From contig NZ_RCDA01000001.1 of assembly GCF_003664325.1 (NCBI RefSeq), forward strand, positions 1,221,718-1,285,717: a stretch of DNA of 64,000 nt, given 5' to 3'. Each line of letters begins with the position of its first letter. Position 1 is the stretch's first letter. Under the pieces are notes generated by a model. That model was not told the DNA's origin, did not search any database, and saw only the letters and a program-made list of their open reading frames with translations. This DNA is from Alkalispirillum mobile. Its GTDB lineage: Bacteria; Pseudomonadota; Gammaproteobacteria; Nitrococcales; Halorhodospiraceae. This document shows, piece after piece, positions 18,938-27,401 of the stretch. The position numbers and the translations under genes were made by a program.

Positions 18938-19765
18938 ATGGACGCTGCTACCGAGATGATGTCACTCAACCTGGGCCCGCTGGCCCTGCCGCTGGATCGC
19001 CTGCCTCTGCTCGCCGCCCTGGTGGTGGCCCTGCTCCTGAGCTGGTTGATTGGTCGCCGCCAGGGCGGCAATGCCGACGGCCCCTTGTTGCTGACCGGGC
19101 TGACCGGCCTGCTGGCGGGGCGGCTGGGGTTTGTCCTGCAGTACCGGGACGACTACCTGGCCGCCCCCATGAGCATCATCAACGTCACCGACGGCGGCTT
19201 CGCACCGCTGGCCGCAATCGCCGCCATGCTGGCACTGGGGGCGCTGCTCGCCTGGCGGCGCCCGCTGCAGCGCTGGGCGTTGACGGGTGCCCTGGCGGGC
19301 GGCCTCGCCACCTGGGGCGTCGGCATCGCGGCCATACACACCCTCAGCCCAGAGCCCCCGACCCTGCCCGATGCCCACGTACAGACCCTGGCCGGCGATG
19401 TCCGGCCGCTTGGGGACTGGCGAGGTGAACCCGTGGTGATCAACCTCTGGGCCAGTTGGTGTCCGCCCTGCCGCCGGGAAATGCCGGTACTCAGCGACGT
19501 CCAGCAGGAACGGGATGATGTCACCATCCTGTTGGTCAACCAGGGCGAGGACCCGGCCACCATTCAGGCCTTTCTGAACGAGCTGGACGCGCCGCTGGAG
19601 CACATCCTGCTCGACCCCCGCTCCGGGCTCTCTGGACACTACGGCTCCGGTGCCCTGCCGACCACCCTGTTCATTGATGCAGAGGGGCGCGTGGTCGACA
19701 GCCACCTCGGGGAGCTGAGCCGCGCGCGGCTCTCCCGGGGCATAGAGGCCATCGTGGCCGACTGA
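18938..19765 (+). CDS. membrane-anchored TlpA-type thioredoxin with Lgt-like N-terminal domain
   Basis: This is a 275-residue protein. Residues about 8-135 contain three to four hydrophobic segments. The stretch AGRLGFVLQYRDDYLAAP followed by DGGF recalls prolipoprotein diacylglyceryl transferase (Lgt), but most of the Lgt catalytic core is missing. Residues about 140-275 form a TlpA/ResA thioredoxin fold with CPPC in WASWCPPC, then the cis-Pro in GALPTTLFID, and would lie in the periplasm. Likely role: thiol reduction, for example in cytochrome c maturation. The start is uncertain because the ribosome-binding sites before 18938 and 18956 are both weak. Confidence 0.82.
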   Translation: MDAATEMMSLNLGPLALPLDRLPLLAALVVALLLSWLIGRRQGGNADGPLLLTGLTGLLAGRLGFVLQYRDDYLAAPMSIINVTDGGFAPLAAIAAMLALGALLAWRRPLQRWALTGALAGGLATWGVGIAAIHTLSPEPPTLPDAHVQTLAGDVRPLGDWRGEPVVINLWASWCPPCRREMPVLSDVQQERDDVTILLVNQGEDPATIQAFLNELDAPLEHILLDPRSGLSGHYGSGALPTTLFIDAEGRVVDSHLGELSRARLSRGIEAIVAD

Positions 19766-19783
19766 GCCCCTGAAAGCAGGGGC
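19766..19783 (+). terminator. hairpin after the TlpA-like gene
   Basis: GCCCCTG (19766-19772) pairs perfectly with CAGGGGC (19777-19783), right after the stop codon. There is no T run, so it may be an mRNA-stabilising hairpin or a weak terminator. Confidence 0.35.
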
Positions 19784-19890
19784 AGAAGCAGCTACCCTAG
19801 AGCCAGAGGGTTGTTACTACAGCAGCCCGGCCATGAACGGCCATCATCAGAAAACGACTCAGCCAACGATACGCCAAAGGAGATGCACTC

Positions 19891-20313
19891 ATGATGCGCT
19901 ATGCATTGCCCGCCGCTGCCCTGCTCGCCCTGCCCGCCATGGCCTGGGCCGACCGTCCCAACGTGGAGCCGGGGCTGTGGGAATACACCAACACCACGGT
20001 GATGGAAGGCGAGATGGACATGCCGGACCACACCGAGACCACGCAGGAGTGCATTACCGAAGACGACTTGGACGCGGGCATCCAACTCCACGACGAGGAT
20101 GGCTGTGAGGTCGTGGATGAATCCATCAGCAGCGATGAGGTGAGCTACCGGCTGAGCTGCGCCGACCCTCAGGGCGGCACCATGGAGATGGACATGAACA
20201 TGCAGCTGATGGGGGATCGCATGGAGGGCAAGATGACCGGCGACTTCGAGACCCCGATGGGTGACATGCGCATGAACATGGAGATTGTCGGGGAGCGCAT
20301 CGGCGACTGCTGA
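19891..20313 (+). CDS. DUF3617-family exported protein
   Basis: This is a 140-residue protein with a signal peptide (about residues 1-20, ending A-W-A) and a DUF3617 domain beginning NVEPGLWEYT. It has four Cys residues that could form disulfides, and Met/Asp/Glu-rich repeats in EMDMNMQLMGDRMEG and similar runs. The function is unknown. AAAGGAG precedes the ATG at a normal distance. Confidence 0.83.
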   Translation: MMRYALPAAALLALPAMAWADRPNVEPGLWEYTNTTVMEGEMDMPDHTETTQECITEDDLDAGIQLHDEDGCEVVDESISSDEVSYRLSCADPQGGTMEMDMNMQLMGDRMEGKMTGDFETPMGDMRMNMEIVGERIGDC

Positions 20314-20343
20314 AGGGCGCAGGGCCCTCCCGCACGACTGTAC

Positions 20344-20390
20344 AAAAGGCCCTGGCTCGGTGCTCTGAGTCAGGGCCTTCCTTGTTTCAA
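20344..20390 (+). terminator. terminator of the DUF3617 gene
   Basis: AAGGCCCTG (20346-20354) pairs with CAGGGCCTT (20371-20379) across a 16-nt loop, followed by CCTTGTTTC. Confidence 0.65.
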
Positions 20391-20410
20391 TCTGGCTTGT
20401 TTCAATCCGG
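20381..20410. repeat. 15-bp tandem duplication
   Basis: CTTGTTTCAATCTGG at 20381-20395 is followed directly by CTTGTTTCAATCCGG at 20396-20410, with one mismatch. The first copy supplies the T-rich tail of the preceding terminator. Confidence 0.85.
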
Positions 20411-20421
20411 AACGCAGATGA

Positions 20422-21318
20422 TCACACCGGGTCGGGTGTGCGCCGCCGGTGCACGAGCCCCAGGGCGAGCAGCCCGAGCCCGAACAACCACCCTGAAGCG
20501 GGTACCGGCACCTGCCCGTTCCCGTTGTCGTTGACCACGAAACGCCCGCTGAGGAACAACTCCTCGAAGCCGTTGTTCAGGTCGTCCATGAAGAAGTCAA
20601 TCCCAAACAGATAATCAAGACCGGCATATTGACTGAGGTCCATGGTAGGCGCGAAGACGATATAGTCCAGACGACCGCTGCCCAGGTTGTGATTGGCAAC
20701 GTACTCCGTACCGGAATCCCCCACCAGTTCCACTTCGCCAGGGGCCAACACCGGATTGCCCGCCCCGTCGTCAAAGAACCAGCGAGCAACCCGCTCCCCG
20801 GTCGTCGGGTCCTGAATGTATACCTCGGCCTGTACAAACAGGTCCGGCTGGCCCCCCGTCTGATTGTGGTCAAACAGAAACACGGGGATAGTCGAGCTCG
20901 GATTGATCGCATTCAGGTAGGCCAGCAGGTTGTCGACCAACACCGGCCCATTGGCCTGGGTACCCACACCCCACTGGCCCGTGAACTCGGACGTTCCCCC
21001 ACCGGGAAAGGGCATGGGGTTCTCAAAGTTAAAATCGCCATCCGGTCCGACCCCCTGGTTGTTCGCACCCCCGGCCCCCGTGCCTATGATCAGGTCCAGT
21101 GTGCCCGTGCCCTGTCCGGTGTACTGAGCTTGAGTGATGTAGTCCCACTGCCGAAGCAGCGACCCGGAGTAGGAGTAGAAGTCGTTGTATTGGAGCGCCA
21201 GCGGAATGCCGTCGAAGGTCTCGTCCACATCCGGCAAGTTGATCAGCGATGCATTGGCGACGGAACAGGCCAAAACCCCACTCAGTGCCACTGATACGCC
21301 CAAGGCCCTGGTTTTCAT
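20422..21318 (-). CDS. secreted protein with VPLPA/PEP-CTERM-like sorting tail
   Basis: This is a 298-residue protein that I do not recognise over its main body. A signal peptide covers about residues 1-24 (ending V-A-N-A). The body is Asp/Gly/Asn-rich and acidic, typical of an extracellular beta-rich protein. The C-terminus has the tripartite sorting signal: VPVPASGW, a hydrophobic stretch (LFGLGLLALGL) and the basic HRRR. This resembles the VPLPA-CTERM variant of PEP-CTERM, which is processed by an exosortase. No exosortase gene is in the window. GAGAGG precedes the ATG. Confidence 0.78.
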   Translation of the reverse strand: MKTRALGVSVALSGVLACSVANASLINLPDVDETFDGIPLALQYNDFYSYSGSLLRQWDYITQAQYTGQGTGTLDLIIGTGAGGANNQGVGPDGDFNFENPMPFPGGGTSEFTGQWGVGTQANGPVLVDNLLAYLNAINPSSTIPVFLFDHNQTGGQPDLFVQAEVYIQDPTTGERVARWFFDDGAGNPVLAPGEVELVGDSGTEYVANHNLGSGRLDYIVFAPTMDLSQYAGLDYLFGIDFFMDDLNNGFEELFLSGRFVVNDNGNGQVPVPASGWLFGLGLLALGLVHRRRTPDPV

Positions 21319-21662
21319 TGCTATTACCTCTCGATGACGTCAGCGGCCCTGGTCAAGTGGGCCGTCCAATAGGATTACCTTCCCATGGCAAAGCAAAACT
21401 TAGGCCAATACTGGATCCTGTTATTTCTTATGGGCTTTTCCGCGGGACTTCACCCGTGCACCATTACGCATGTAAAAAACTGTGACATGGAGCTGATAGC
21501 TATTGGCTTTGCCCAGGACTCGTCTGTCATCATTTTTTACACGACGCTGCATAGGGGGGAGCAGACATGCGCCCCAGGGCTTACGGGTAGGGGTGCGCCG
21601 GTTAGGCCCGCACCCAGGGAAAAGGATGGCCCGGGCAGGCTGGTGACTTGGGAAGCCGGTCG
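21319..21662. other. gene-free interval, more AT-rich than its surroundings
   Basis: This interval lies between the divergent starts and ends of the CTERM protein and the glutathione peroxidase. Base composition in 21370-21545 is clearly more AT-rich than nearby genes. An open frame at 21385-21768 has no ribosome-binding site or domain character and runs into the gpx gene antisense. A GGGTGCG/CGCACCC inverted repeat at about 21591-21616 could end gpx transcription, but it has no T run. Confidence 0.5.
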
Positions 21663-22211
21663 TCAGAGAACGGATCGAATGGCCGCGCGCAGCCTCGGAT
21701 CGTCCGGGGCCACCCGGCTGGGGAAACTGGCGACCACGTTGCCGTCTCGGTCGAGCACGTACTTGTGAAAATTCCAGGCAGGCTGTTCGCTCTGGCGCGC
21801 CAGCTCCCTGAACAGCGGGTGGGCGTCGTCGCCCCGAACGGATATCGGTGAGAACATGGTGAAGGTCACGCCGAAATTGACCCGGCAGACCTCGGCCACC
21901 ACGGCCTCATCCTCCAGTTCCTGGCGGAAGTCGTTGGACGGGAATCCGGCCACCTTCAAGCCCTGGTCACCGAACTCGCGGTGGAGCGCCTCCAGCCCCT
22001 CGAATTGGCCGGTAAACCCACAACGGCTTGCCGTGTTCACCAACAGCAACGGCGCCCCTTGCAGGACCTCTCGCAGACTTAACACCCGGTCCGAGTGGAG
22101 CTCTCGCAAATCGTGGTCAAAAAGCGCGTCGCGATCCACCCCATCGGCGTGGGCAGGGGCCGATGCCAACAGCCCGGCCACGAAACATGCCACCATCATG
22201 AGACGACCCAT
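21663..22211 (-). CDS. exported glutathione peroxidase-like protein (Cys type)
   Basis: This is a 182-residue protein with a signal peptide (about residues 1-22, ending A-H-A), so it is probably periplasmic. The peroxidatic Cys lies in [12 protein letters not shown], and the Trp of the catalytic set lies in WNFHKYV. The position usually occupied by Gln in FPxNQF reads FPSNDF, an Asp substitution. The second Cys of two-Cys, thioredoxin-dependent members could be the one in EVCRVNFGV. An ATG at 22211 with GGAGG upstream is chosen over a TTG at 22226. Confidence 0.87.
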   Translation of the reverse strand: MGRLMMVACFVAGLLASAPAHADGVDRDALFDHDLRELHSDRVLSLREVLQGAPLLLVNTASRCGFTGQFEGLEALHREFGDQGLKVAGFPSNDFRQELEDEAVVAEVCRVNFGVTFTMFSPISVRGDDAHPLFRELARQSEQPAWNFHKYVLDRDGNVVASFPSRVAPDDPRLRAAIRSVL

Positions 22212-22336
22212 GGCGATCCTCCGCAAACGCGCTTGGCCAGAGCGCTTAAGTTACCACGCTCCTGTGGCTGCAACCCGTGGATTCAGGCCGTATGCTTGTC
22301 GGCTCGTTCAGCCAATAAACTCCACCGGACTTCAGG

Positions 22337-23065
22337 ATGGCGCCGCCCAGTCTTTCCGTGATCATCCCGGCCTGGAACGAGGCCGACCAACTGCCGGCCA
22401 CGCTCGATGCACTGCGGCATGCCATCACCGCATCTGACCTTGGCGTGGAGATCATCGTGGTGGATAACGGCTCCGATGACGATACCGCAGCGATCGCCCA
22501 AGAGGCCGGGGCACGGGTAGTGCGCGAGCCCGAGCGACGCATTGCCCGGGTGCGAAACCGGGGCGCTGAACTGGCCCGGAGCCCCTGGCTGCTGTTCCTC
22601 GATGCCGACACCCGGGTCACATCTGAGCACCTGCTCGCCGTGCGGGACGCACTCGCGGACCGATGGATCGGCGGCGGTGTGCCCGTTGCCATGGATCGCC
22701 CCCTCCCCCGCTTCCCGGCGCTGGGGCTGTCCTTCTGGAACGCATTATCGCGCCGGTTTTCTCTGGCGGCCGGTTGTTTCTTTTTCGTACGGGCGGATTG
22801 GCACCGGTCGCTCGGCGGGTTTCCGGAGCATGTTTATGCAGGCGAGGAGATCGGGCACTCGCGGCAACTCCGACAACGCGCCCGCCGCCAGGGCCTGACC
22901 TTCGGCATCCTGGACACCGACCCGGTGGTCACCTCCGGCCGTAAGCTGGACTGGTACGCCACCTGGCAGCATGCGCTCGTGGTGCTGGTCTTCGTGGTGT
23001 TCCCTTGGGCTGGGCGGTTTCGGCGGTTGAGTTGGTTCTGGTATCGGAGACCGGGCAACCGCTGA
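22337..23065 (+). CDS. family-2 glycosyltransferase
   Basis: This is a 242-residue GT-A enzyme. The N-terminal nucleotide-sugar domain starts SVIIPAWNEADQL, followed by VVDNGSDDDT and the D-x-D-like metal site FLDADTR near residue 95. A hydrophobic segment (ALVVLVFVVFPWAG) near the C-terminus probably binds the membrane. Sugar donor and acceptor cannot be told from the sequence. No other envelope glycan genes are adjacent. The ribosome-binding site before the ATG is weak. Confidence 0.85.
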   Translation: MAPPSLSVIIPAWNEADQLPATLDALRHAITASDLGVEIIVVDNGSDDDTAAIAQEAGARVVREPERRIARVRNRGAELARSPWLLFLDADTRVTSEHLLAVRDALADRWIGGGVPVAMDRPLPRFPALGLSFWNALSRRFSLAAGCFFFVRADWHRSLGGFPEHVYAGEEIGHSRQLRQRARRQGLTFGILDTDPVVTSGRKLDWYATWQHALVVLVFVVFPWAGRFRRLSWFWYRRPGNR

Positions 23066-23152
23066 CCATGCCCATGCCAACGCCGGTAGCAATCGGGCGA
23101 CCCAACAGCCCCTTACAGAATTCCCGCGGGCTGAAAAACTTGAGACAATCGA

Positions 23153-23335
23153 ATGATGGACTCCCCCTGCAAGAAGATCTGCAAAGTCGAGGACGGACGG
23201 TGTATCGGTTGCCACCGTAGCCTGGATGAGATCGGTCGCTGGCGTGACATGAGCGACCAGGAACGGCGCGACGTGATGGAAGAGCTCCCGGAACGGGCCC
23301 GAATTTGGGCTCAGGGCCACCGGGCGCTTCCCTGA
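23153..23335 (+). CDS. DUF1289-family small cysteine-rich protein
   Basis: This is a 60-residue cytoplasmic protein. Four Cys residues (in SPCKKICKVEDGRCIGCHR) form a probable metal-binding knuckle, followed by SLDEIGRW, the signature of DUF1289. The function is unknown. Two adjacent ATG codons (23153, 23156) are possible starts. Confidence 0.87.
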   Translation: MMDSPCKKICKVEDGRCIGCHRSLDEIGRWRDMSDQERRDVMEELPERARIWAQGHRALP

Positions 23336-23685
23336 AGGAGCTAACGCACCGCGAGTCGTCGATGACCGAGCGGTTCATCAACACCACGCTGAGCGTGTCG
23401 TCGCTTTTGCGTGCCAGGGGCGCTCTGTTAGCTGCCGGCACGACGCCCTCATTATCTTATGCGTCGGAAGTTTTTACGCACTCAGGCGCGCTAGGATGGC
23501 ACCGATCCGATTCGCGTAAAGCAGACTTTACACACACCTCCGTTCCGTTTTTCTACGCTGGTCGTCACGCATGTGGATGCTGCCAAGAAGGCCGTTATGA
23601 GCGCCTTTCACGCAGCGGGGGATTCGGATGGCACGTCATTTGCGCTTATAAACGCACGTGTCAGTCGAAAACATGAGGTGCCGGG
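23336..23685. other. gene-free upstream region of the second CTERM protein
   Basis: About 350 bp with no supported ORF and lower GC than nearby genes. A 16-bp perfect hairpin (GTAAAG, 4-nt loop, CTTTAC) lies at 23516-23531. A TATAAA-like -10 sits near 23648, with a poor -35 (TTCGGA). Both could be regulatory, but neither is convincing alone. Confidence 0.45.
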
Positions 23686-24405
23686 ATGTATCCGACCAGG
23701 AACTGGACAACACCCATCGTGGTGGCAATCGCCCTATCAGTACCGGGCGCCTTTCTGTCCGGTACGACCTCTGCGGCCCGGATCGATGTCGGAGAGTCGC
23801 TCGATGGACGGAATTGCATCCCCTTCGGCTGCGATTTGGCGCATCAGACTCAGTTGATTTACGGCGGTGACCTCTTCTCTGGGGCAATGACCATAGATTC
23901 TTTCGGGTTCTGGTCAGCACCGGGGGTAGGCAACCTAGTCAGTGGTTCTTTCGATATCCGTTTCTCGGTGACCGACGCTGATCCCGCTGAAACCAACCTT
24001 CCACTGGAAGACAATTTTGGCGAGACCGAACACTACTTTACGCACCTGACGCTGGATGGGAGCTCCGACCACCCGTTTAGCATCAGTGGCGACAGCTTCT
24101 ACTACGACCCTGACGACGGCAACCTGCTGATCGATATCCGTGCTGATGGCGAGATCACCCATGAGGGCGACTGGGCCACCTTCGTTTCAACGGCCCACGA
24201 AGAGAGCACCGAGGGGATGTGGCGGGGTCGCACCAGGAGCGAGGACGACCCGGGCGCACCGAGTCCTGAATGGGGCATGACCACGAGTTTCTGGGACTTC
24301 TCCGAGGACGATCCTGTGGCCGTTCCCGTTCCTAACAGCCTGGCACTTCTGGTTGCAGGCCTGATCGGTCTGTTCGCGACAGGTCTTCGGCGGCGGACAT
24401 CCTAG
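23686..24405 (+). CDS. secreted protein with PEP-CTERM-like sorting tail
   Basis: This is a 239-residue protein with a signal peptide (about residues 1-31). The body is acidic and has no family that I recognise. The C-terminus reads VPVPNSLALL, then a hydrophobic stretch (VAGLIGLFATG) and LRRR, the arrangement of PEP-CTERM and VPLPA-CTERM sorting signals. It shares this tail type, but no clear body similarity, with the protein at 20422-21318. The weak ribosome-binding site GAGGTG precedes the ATG. Confidence 0.75.
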   Translation: MYPTRNWTTPIVVAIALSVPGAFLSGTTSAARIDVGESLDGRNCIPFGCDLAHQTQLIYGGDLFSGAMTIDSFGFWSAPGVGNLVSGSFDIRFSVTDADPAETNLPLEDNFGETEHYFTHLTLDGSSDHPFSISGDSFYYDPDDGNLLIDIRADGEITHEGDWATFVSTAHEESTEGMWRGRTRSEDDPGAPSPEWGMTTSFWDFSEDDPVAVPVPNSLALLVAGLIGLFATGLRRRTS

Positions 24406-24418
24406 CGCCTGCCGTCGA

Positions 24419-24706
24419 TCAGTTCTCCCACGCCTGCAATACGACCTCGGCCGCCTCGTCGCGCAGCGGGATCAGCGCTTGGTAGGCCGCCGAGGCGTGC
24501 CAGTCGTCCACGGCCTGCAGCGTGGGAAAGCGGATCACGACCACCGTCTGGAACGGCGTATCACCGGAAAAGCTGTTGGCCTTGCGGCCCCGGAACACAA
24601 CCTCCGCACCCCAGGGCGTCAGCGTATCGCCAACGGCCGCAACGTACTCCGCCCATTTGGCCGAGTCGCGCACCCGAATCTGTCCAATGAGATAGGCTTC
24701 CGCCAT
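24419..24706 (-). CDS. DUF1330-family protein
   Basis: This is a 95-residue protein of the dimeric ferredoxin-like DUF1330 family, with MAEAYLIGQIRVRD at the start and VVVIRFPTLQAVDDWHAS in the middle. The function is unknown, and it probably acts in the cytoplasm. An ATG at 24706 fits the family N-terminus better than the longer frame to 24736. Its 3' end lies 13 bp from the convergent CTERM gene. Confidence 0.85.
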   Translation of the reverse strand: MAEAYLIGQIRVRDSAKWAEYVAAVGDTLTPWGAEVVFRGRKANSFSGDTPFQTVVVIRFPTLQAVDDWHASAAYQALIPLRDEAAEVVLQAWEN

Positions 24707-25067
24707 GCTGTTAGCCCCCGACACCAACCCAGTCACATAAGACGATGCATCATATCGCCGCCCGGTGCCATGGGCCTAACGCCCAGCGCGTCCTCCGGTG
24801 AGGAAGCCCAGCAGGTCGATATCCTCCGTGTCTGGAAGTTCCGCGGTCTCGAAGAACCGGGTAGTAGAAACCTTATACCCCGCCAAGGCGAGCCAAGGCT
24901 CGATGCTGCCGAGCCCCTCAAAAGGGACGTGCTGGAGGTGATGTGCCGGCAAGGGCAGAGGCGATATTCGGATGATTCGACGCGGGGAAGCGAGGGGATC
25001 AAGCGGTACTGCAGACGCGTCATGGGGCTTCAAGGGGTGTGGAGGGCTCTCATAACCCCTTGAAAGA
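24707..25067. other. gene-free interval before tRNA-Thr
   Basis: About 360 bp. A minus-strand open frame (24776-25033, 85 codons) has no recognisable domain and no good ribosome-binding site, so I do not call it a gene. A perfect 10-bp inverted repeat at 25029-25064 is listed separately. Confidence 0.45.
25029..25064 (-). terminator. inverted repeat downstream of tRNA-Thr
   Basis: TTCAAGGGGT (25029-25038) and ACCCCTTGAA (25055-25064) pair perfectly across a 16-nt loop, starting 3 bp after the tRNA 3' end. There is no T run. It could be a terminator or processing hairpin. Confidence 0.4.
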
Positions 25068-25143
<76 letters not shown>

Positions 25144-25160
25144 ACTGCCAGAAGGGCGGG

Positions 25161-25166
25161 ATTGTA
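25161..25166 (-). promoter_or_regulatory. possible -10 element of tRNA-Thr
   Basis: TACAAT on the minus strand lies 17 bp before the tRNA 5' end. No clear -35 is present. Confidence 0.35.
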
Positions 25167-25201
25167 CCCCACCCGTCGGCCCAAGGCCAGAGGGCGCGCG
25201 T

Positions 25202-25888
25202 TCAGCGCGCGGCGGCCTGGGCCGGCTCAGCGCTGGCGTCGACGGGCGCTGCGGCGGTTGCCGAGTCCGGATCACCGTTACGGTAGTGAACCAGCTTCCA
25301 ATACCCCCCCAGATTCGTCGGGCGCACCTCAAGCTGGGGGAAATCCGCGGTGTCCGGCAGCACGTCGAGATCCATGTCCGGACGGAAGCCCAACAGCTTG
25401 GACAACGGCCTAAGCCCGCGTTCCAGGCCGCGCAATACCGGGTTTCGCGAGGCGAAGTGGTTGATAATCAGGATGTCACCACCCGGCCGACAGACCCGCC
25501 GCATTTCCGCAATCAGCCGGTCCGGGTTGGGCACCACCGAAGCCACGTACATGGCCACCACGCAATCAAACGTGTTGTCGTCGAAGCGCAGGTCCTCGGC
25601 GTCCATTTCCAGCAAGTCTTCCACCTGCTGCAACCCCTCGTCATCGGCACGCTGCCGGGCGATGTCCAGCATATCGGTGCTGATATCAATACCGACCACC
25701 TGGGCATCCTGGCGGTAGTAGGGCAGCGACAAACCGGTACCTACGCCCACCTCGAGGATCCGTTGCTCGGGCTCGGGATTGGCAATCTGTACGGCAAGCT
25801 TTCGCCCGGGATTGAAGATGGGCCCGAGGAAGCGATCGTAATGGCGGGCGTAACGCTTGTAGGCGCTTTTAATGGAGGATACGTCCAT
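25202..25888 (-). CDS. SAM-dependent methyltransferase, PmtA-like (phospholipid N-methyltransferase type)
   Basis: This is a 228-residue class I methyltransferase. Motif I is ILEVGVGTGLSLP, followed by VVGIDIST and the motif IV region NTFDCVVAMYVASVVPNP. The N-terminal SAYKRYARHYDRFLGPIFNPGR resembles the Rhodobacter PmtA type, which methylates phosphatidylethanolamine. The C-terminal 25 residues are Ala/Pro-rich and low in complexity. Substrate assignment is by resemblance only; a ubiquinone/menaquinone-type methyltransferase is the main alternative. Confidence 0.75.
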   Translation of the reverse strand: MDVSSIKSAYKRYARHYDRFLGPIFNPGRKLAVQIANPEPEQRILEVGVGTGLSLPYYRQDAQVVGIDISTDMLDIARQRADDEGLQQVEDLLEMDAEDLRFDDNTFDCVVAMYVASVVPNPDRLIAEMRRVCRPGGDILIINHFASRNPVLRGLERGLRPLSKLLGFRPDMDLDVLPDTADFPQLEVRPTNLGGYWKLVHYRNGDPDSATAAAPVDASAEPAQAAAR

Positions 25889-26018
25889 GATTCTTTATTC
25901 TCGGCGCTTGCTGCGAACCTTTTCGGCCCCTTGGCTAAACTTGTACCTGTTCAAGTCCCCGGTCGCAAGTCGGCCGCCGGCAAGGTAACCGACGGCCGTC
26001 GCGATTCACCGGTACCGA

Positions 26019-27302
26019 TCAGGCCGTCTCCCGCAAGGCCTCGATGAAGGCATCCACTGCGGTATCCACCTGTTCGCGGCTGACGATCAGCGGTGGCAGC
26101 CAACGCACCACTTGGCCGCCGAAGGCGCCACAGCGGATCATCAGCACCTTGCGTTTCTCCATGGCCTTAAGGATGCGGGCCGCCCGATCACCGTCCGGCT
26201 TACCGGCCTCATCGACCATCTCGGTGCCGATCATCAGCCCCATGCCCCGCACGTCTGCCACCTCGGGGAAGTCCTGCTGCACCTCCTTCAGGCGCTGCAT
26301 CAGGTAGGCACCCTGCTCCCCGGCATTCTCCACCAGGCCCTCGTCATCGATGACGTCCAGGGTGGCCAGGGCGGCGGCGCAGGCCACTGCATTGCCCCCA
26401 TAGGTACCGCCCTGTGAACCGGGCCAGCCCTTTTCCATGAGCGCCGCGGGGGCACCGACGCCGGACAGCGGCATGCCACTGGCCAGCCCCTTGGCGGTCA
26501 CCACGATATCCGGTTGCACATCGAAGTGACTGTGGGCCCAGAAGCGGCCCGTGCGACCGTAGCCGGACTGCACCTCATCCATGATCATGACCATGTTGTG
26601 CTCATCGCACCGTTCGCGAAGCCCCTGCATGAACCGTGTGTTCGCAGGCACGTAACCGGATTCGCCCTGGACGGGCTCGATGAACACCCCGGCCGTCTCG
26701 CAGGGATTGCTGTAGGTGGCGAAGATATAGTCCAGTTCGCGCAGGCAGAACTCCGCCGCGGCCTCCTCGTCCCAGCCGTAGCGGTAGGCATTGGGGAAGG
26801 GCGCCACCACGACGCCCCCCATCATAGGCTGCAGGCCGGCGCGCAGCCCCACGCTGGAGGTGGTCATGGACAGCGACCCCATGGTCCGGCCATGGAAACC
26901 GCCGTGGAATACGATGATGTTGGGCCGTCCGGTGGCGTGACGGGCCAACCGCAGCGCTGCCTCGCAGGCCTCGGTGCCGGCGTTGGAGAAGAAAATCGAG
27001 TCGATATCACCCGGCATCCGCTCTCCGAGCCGGTCCGCCAGTTCGACGATGGCCGGATGCCGGACAATGGCGTACTGGCCGTGCAGCAGTTTCTCCGCCT
27101 GCGCCTGGATTGCGGCCACCACCTTCGGGTGGGCATGACCCGTGGCGGTGACCCCGATACCGGAGGTGAAGTCGAGGTACCGGGTACCATCCCTGTCGAA
27201 GATGTAGGCCCCCTCGCCGCGTTCGGCGACCACCCCGCTGGACTGCTTGAGCAATGGGGACAGCATGCCGTGCCGGCCGCCGGTGTCCTGGGCTGCGCTC
27301 AT
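26019..27302 (-). CDS. class III PLP-dependent aminotransferase (GabT-like)
   Basis: This is a 427-residue fold-type I aminotransferase. The PLP Lys is Lys271 in VVTAKGLASG, and Asp242 in MDEVQSGYGR contacts the pyridine ring. SNAGTEACEAALRLAR and GFHGRTMGSLSMT bind the cofactor phosphate. It resembles 4-aminobutyrate and related omega-amino-acid transaminases more than acetylornithine ones. The exact substrate is undetermined: no succinate-semialdehyde dehydrogenase or ectoine gene is adjacent. Confidence 0.85.
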   Translation of the reverse strand: MSAAQDTGGRHGMLSPLLKQSSGVVAERGEGAYIFDRDGTRYLDFTSGIGVTATGHAHPKVVAAIQAQAEKLLHGQYAIVRHPAIVELADRLGERMPGDIDSIFFSNAGTEACEAALRLARHATGRPNIIVFHGGFHGRTMGSLSMTTSSVGLRAGLQPMMGGVVVAPFPNAYRYGWDEEAAAEFCLRELDYIFATYSNPCETAGVFIEPVQGESGYVPANTRFMQGLRERCDEHNMVMIMDEVQSGYGRTGRFWAHSHFDVQPDIVVTAKGLASGMPLSGVGAPAALMEKGWPGSQGGTYGGNAVACAAALATLDVIDDEGLVENAGEQGAYLMQRLKEVQQDFPEVADVRGMGLMIGTEMVDEAGKPDGDRAARILKAMEKRKVLMIRCGAFGGQVVRWLPPLIVSREQVDTAVDAFIEALRETA

Positions 27303-27401
27303 GGTCGCCTCCTTCCGCTTGTGTGGGTTGGCCTGTCTCGCAGTCTACACCCGGCTTTCCACGGGCGCCAAACCTCCGCGAACCAACGTCTCGCGCGGCC
27401 A

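Noticed and set aside
21385..21768. 127-codon plus-strand frame between the CTERM protein and gpx
   Set aside because: The start resembles a hydrophobic leader, but no ribosome-binding site is seen, the later part is antisense to gpx, and there is no family character.
24776..25033. 85-codon minus-strand frame upstream of the DUF1330 gene
   Set aside because: No recognisable motif or ribosome-binding site. It could be the remnant of something, but I cannot support a gene.
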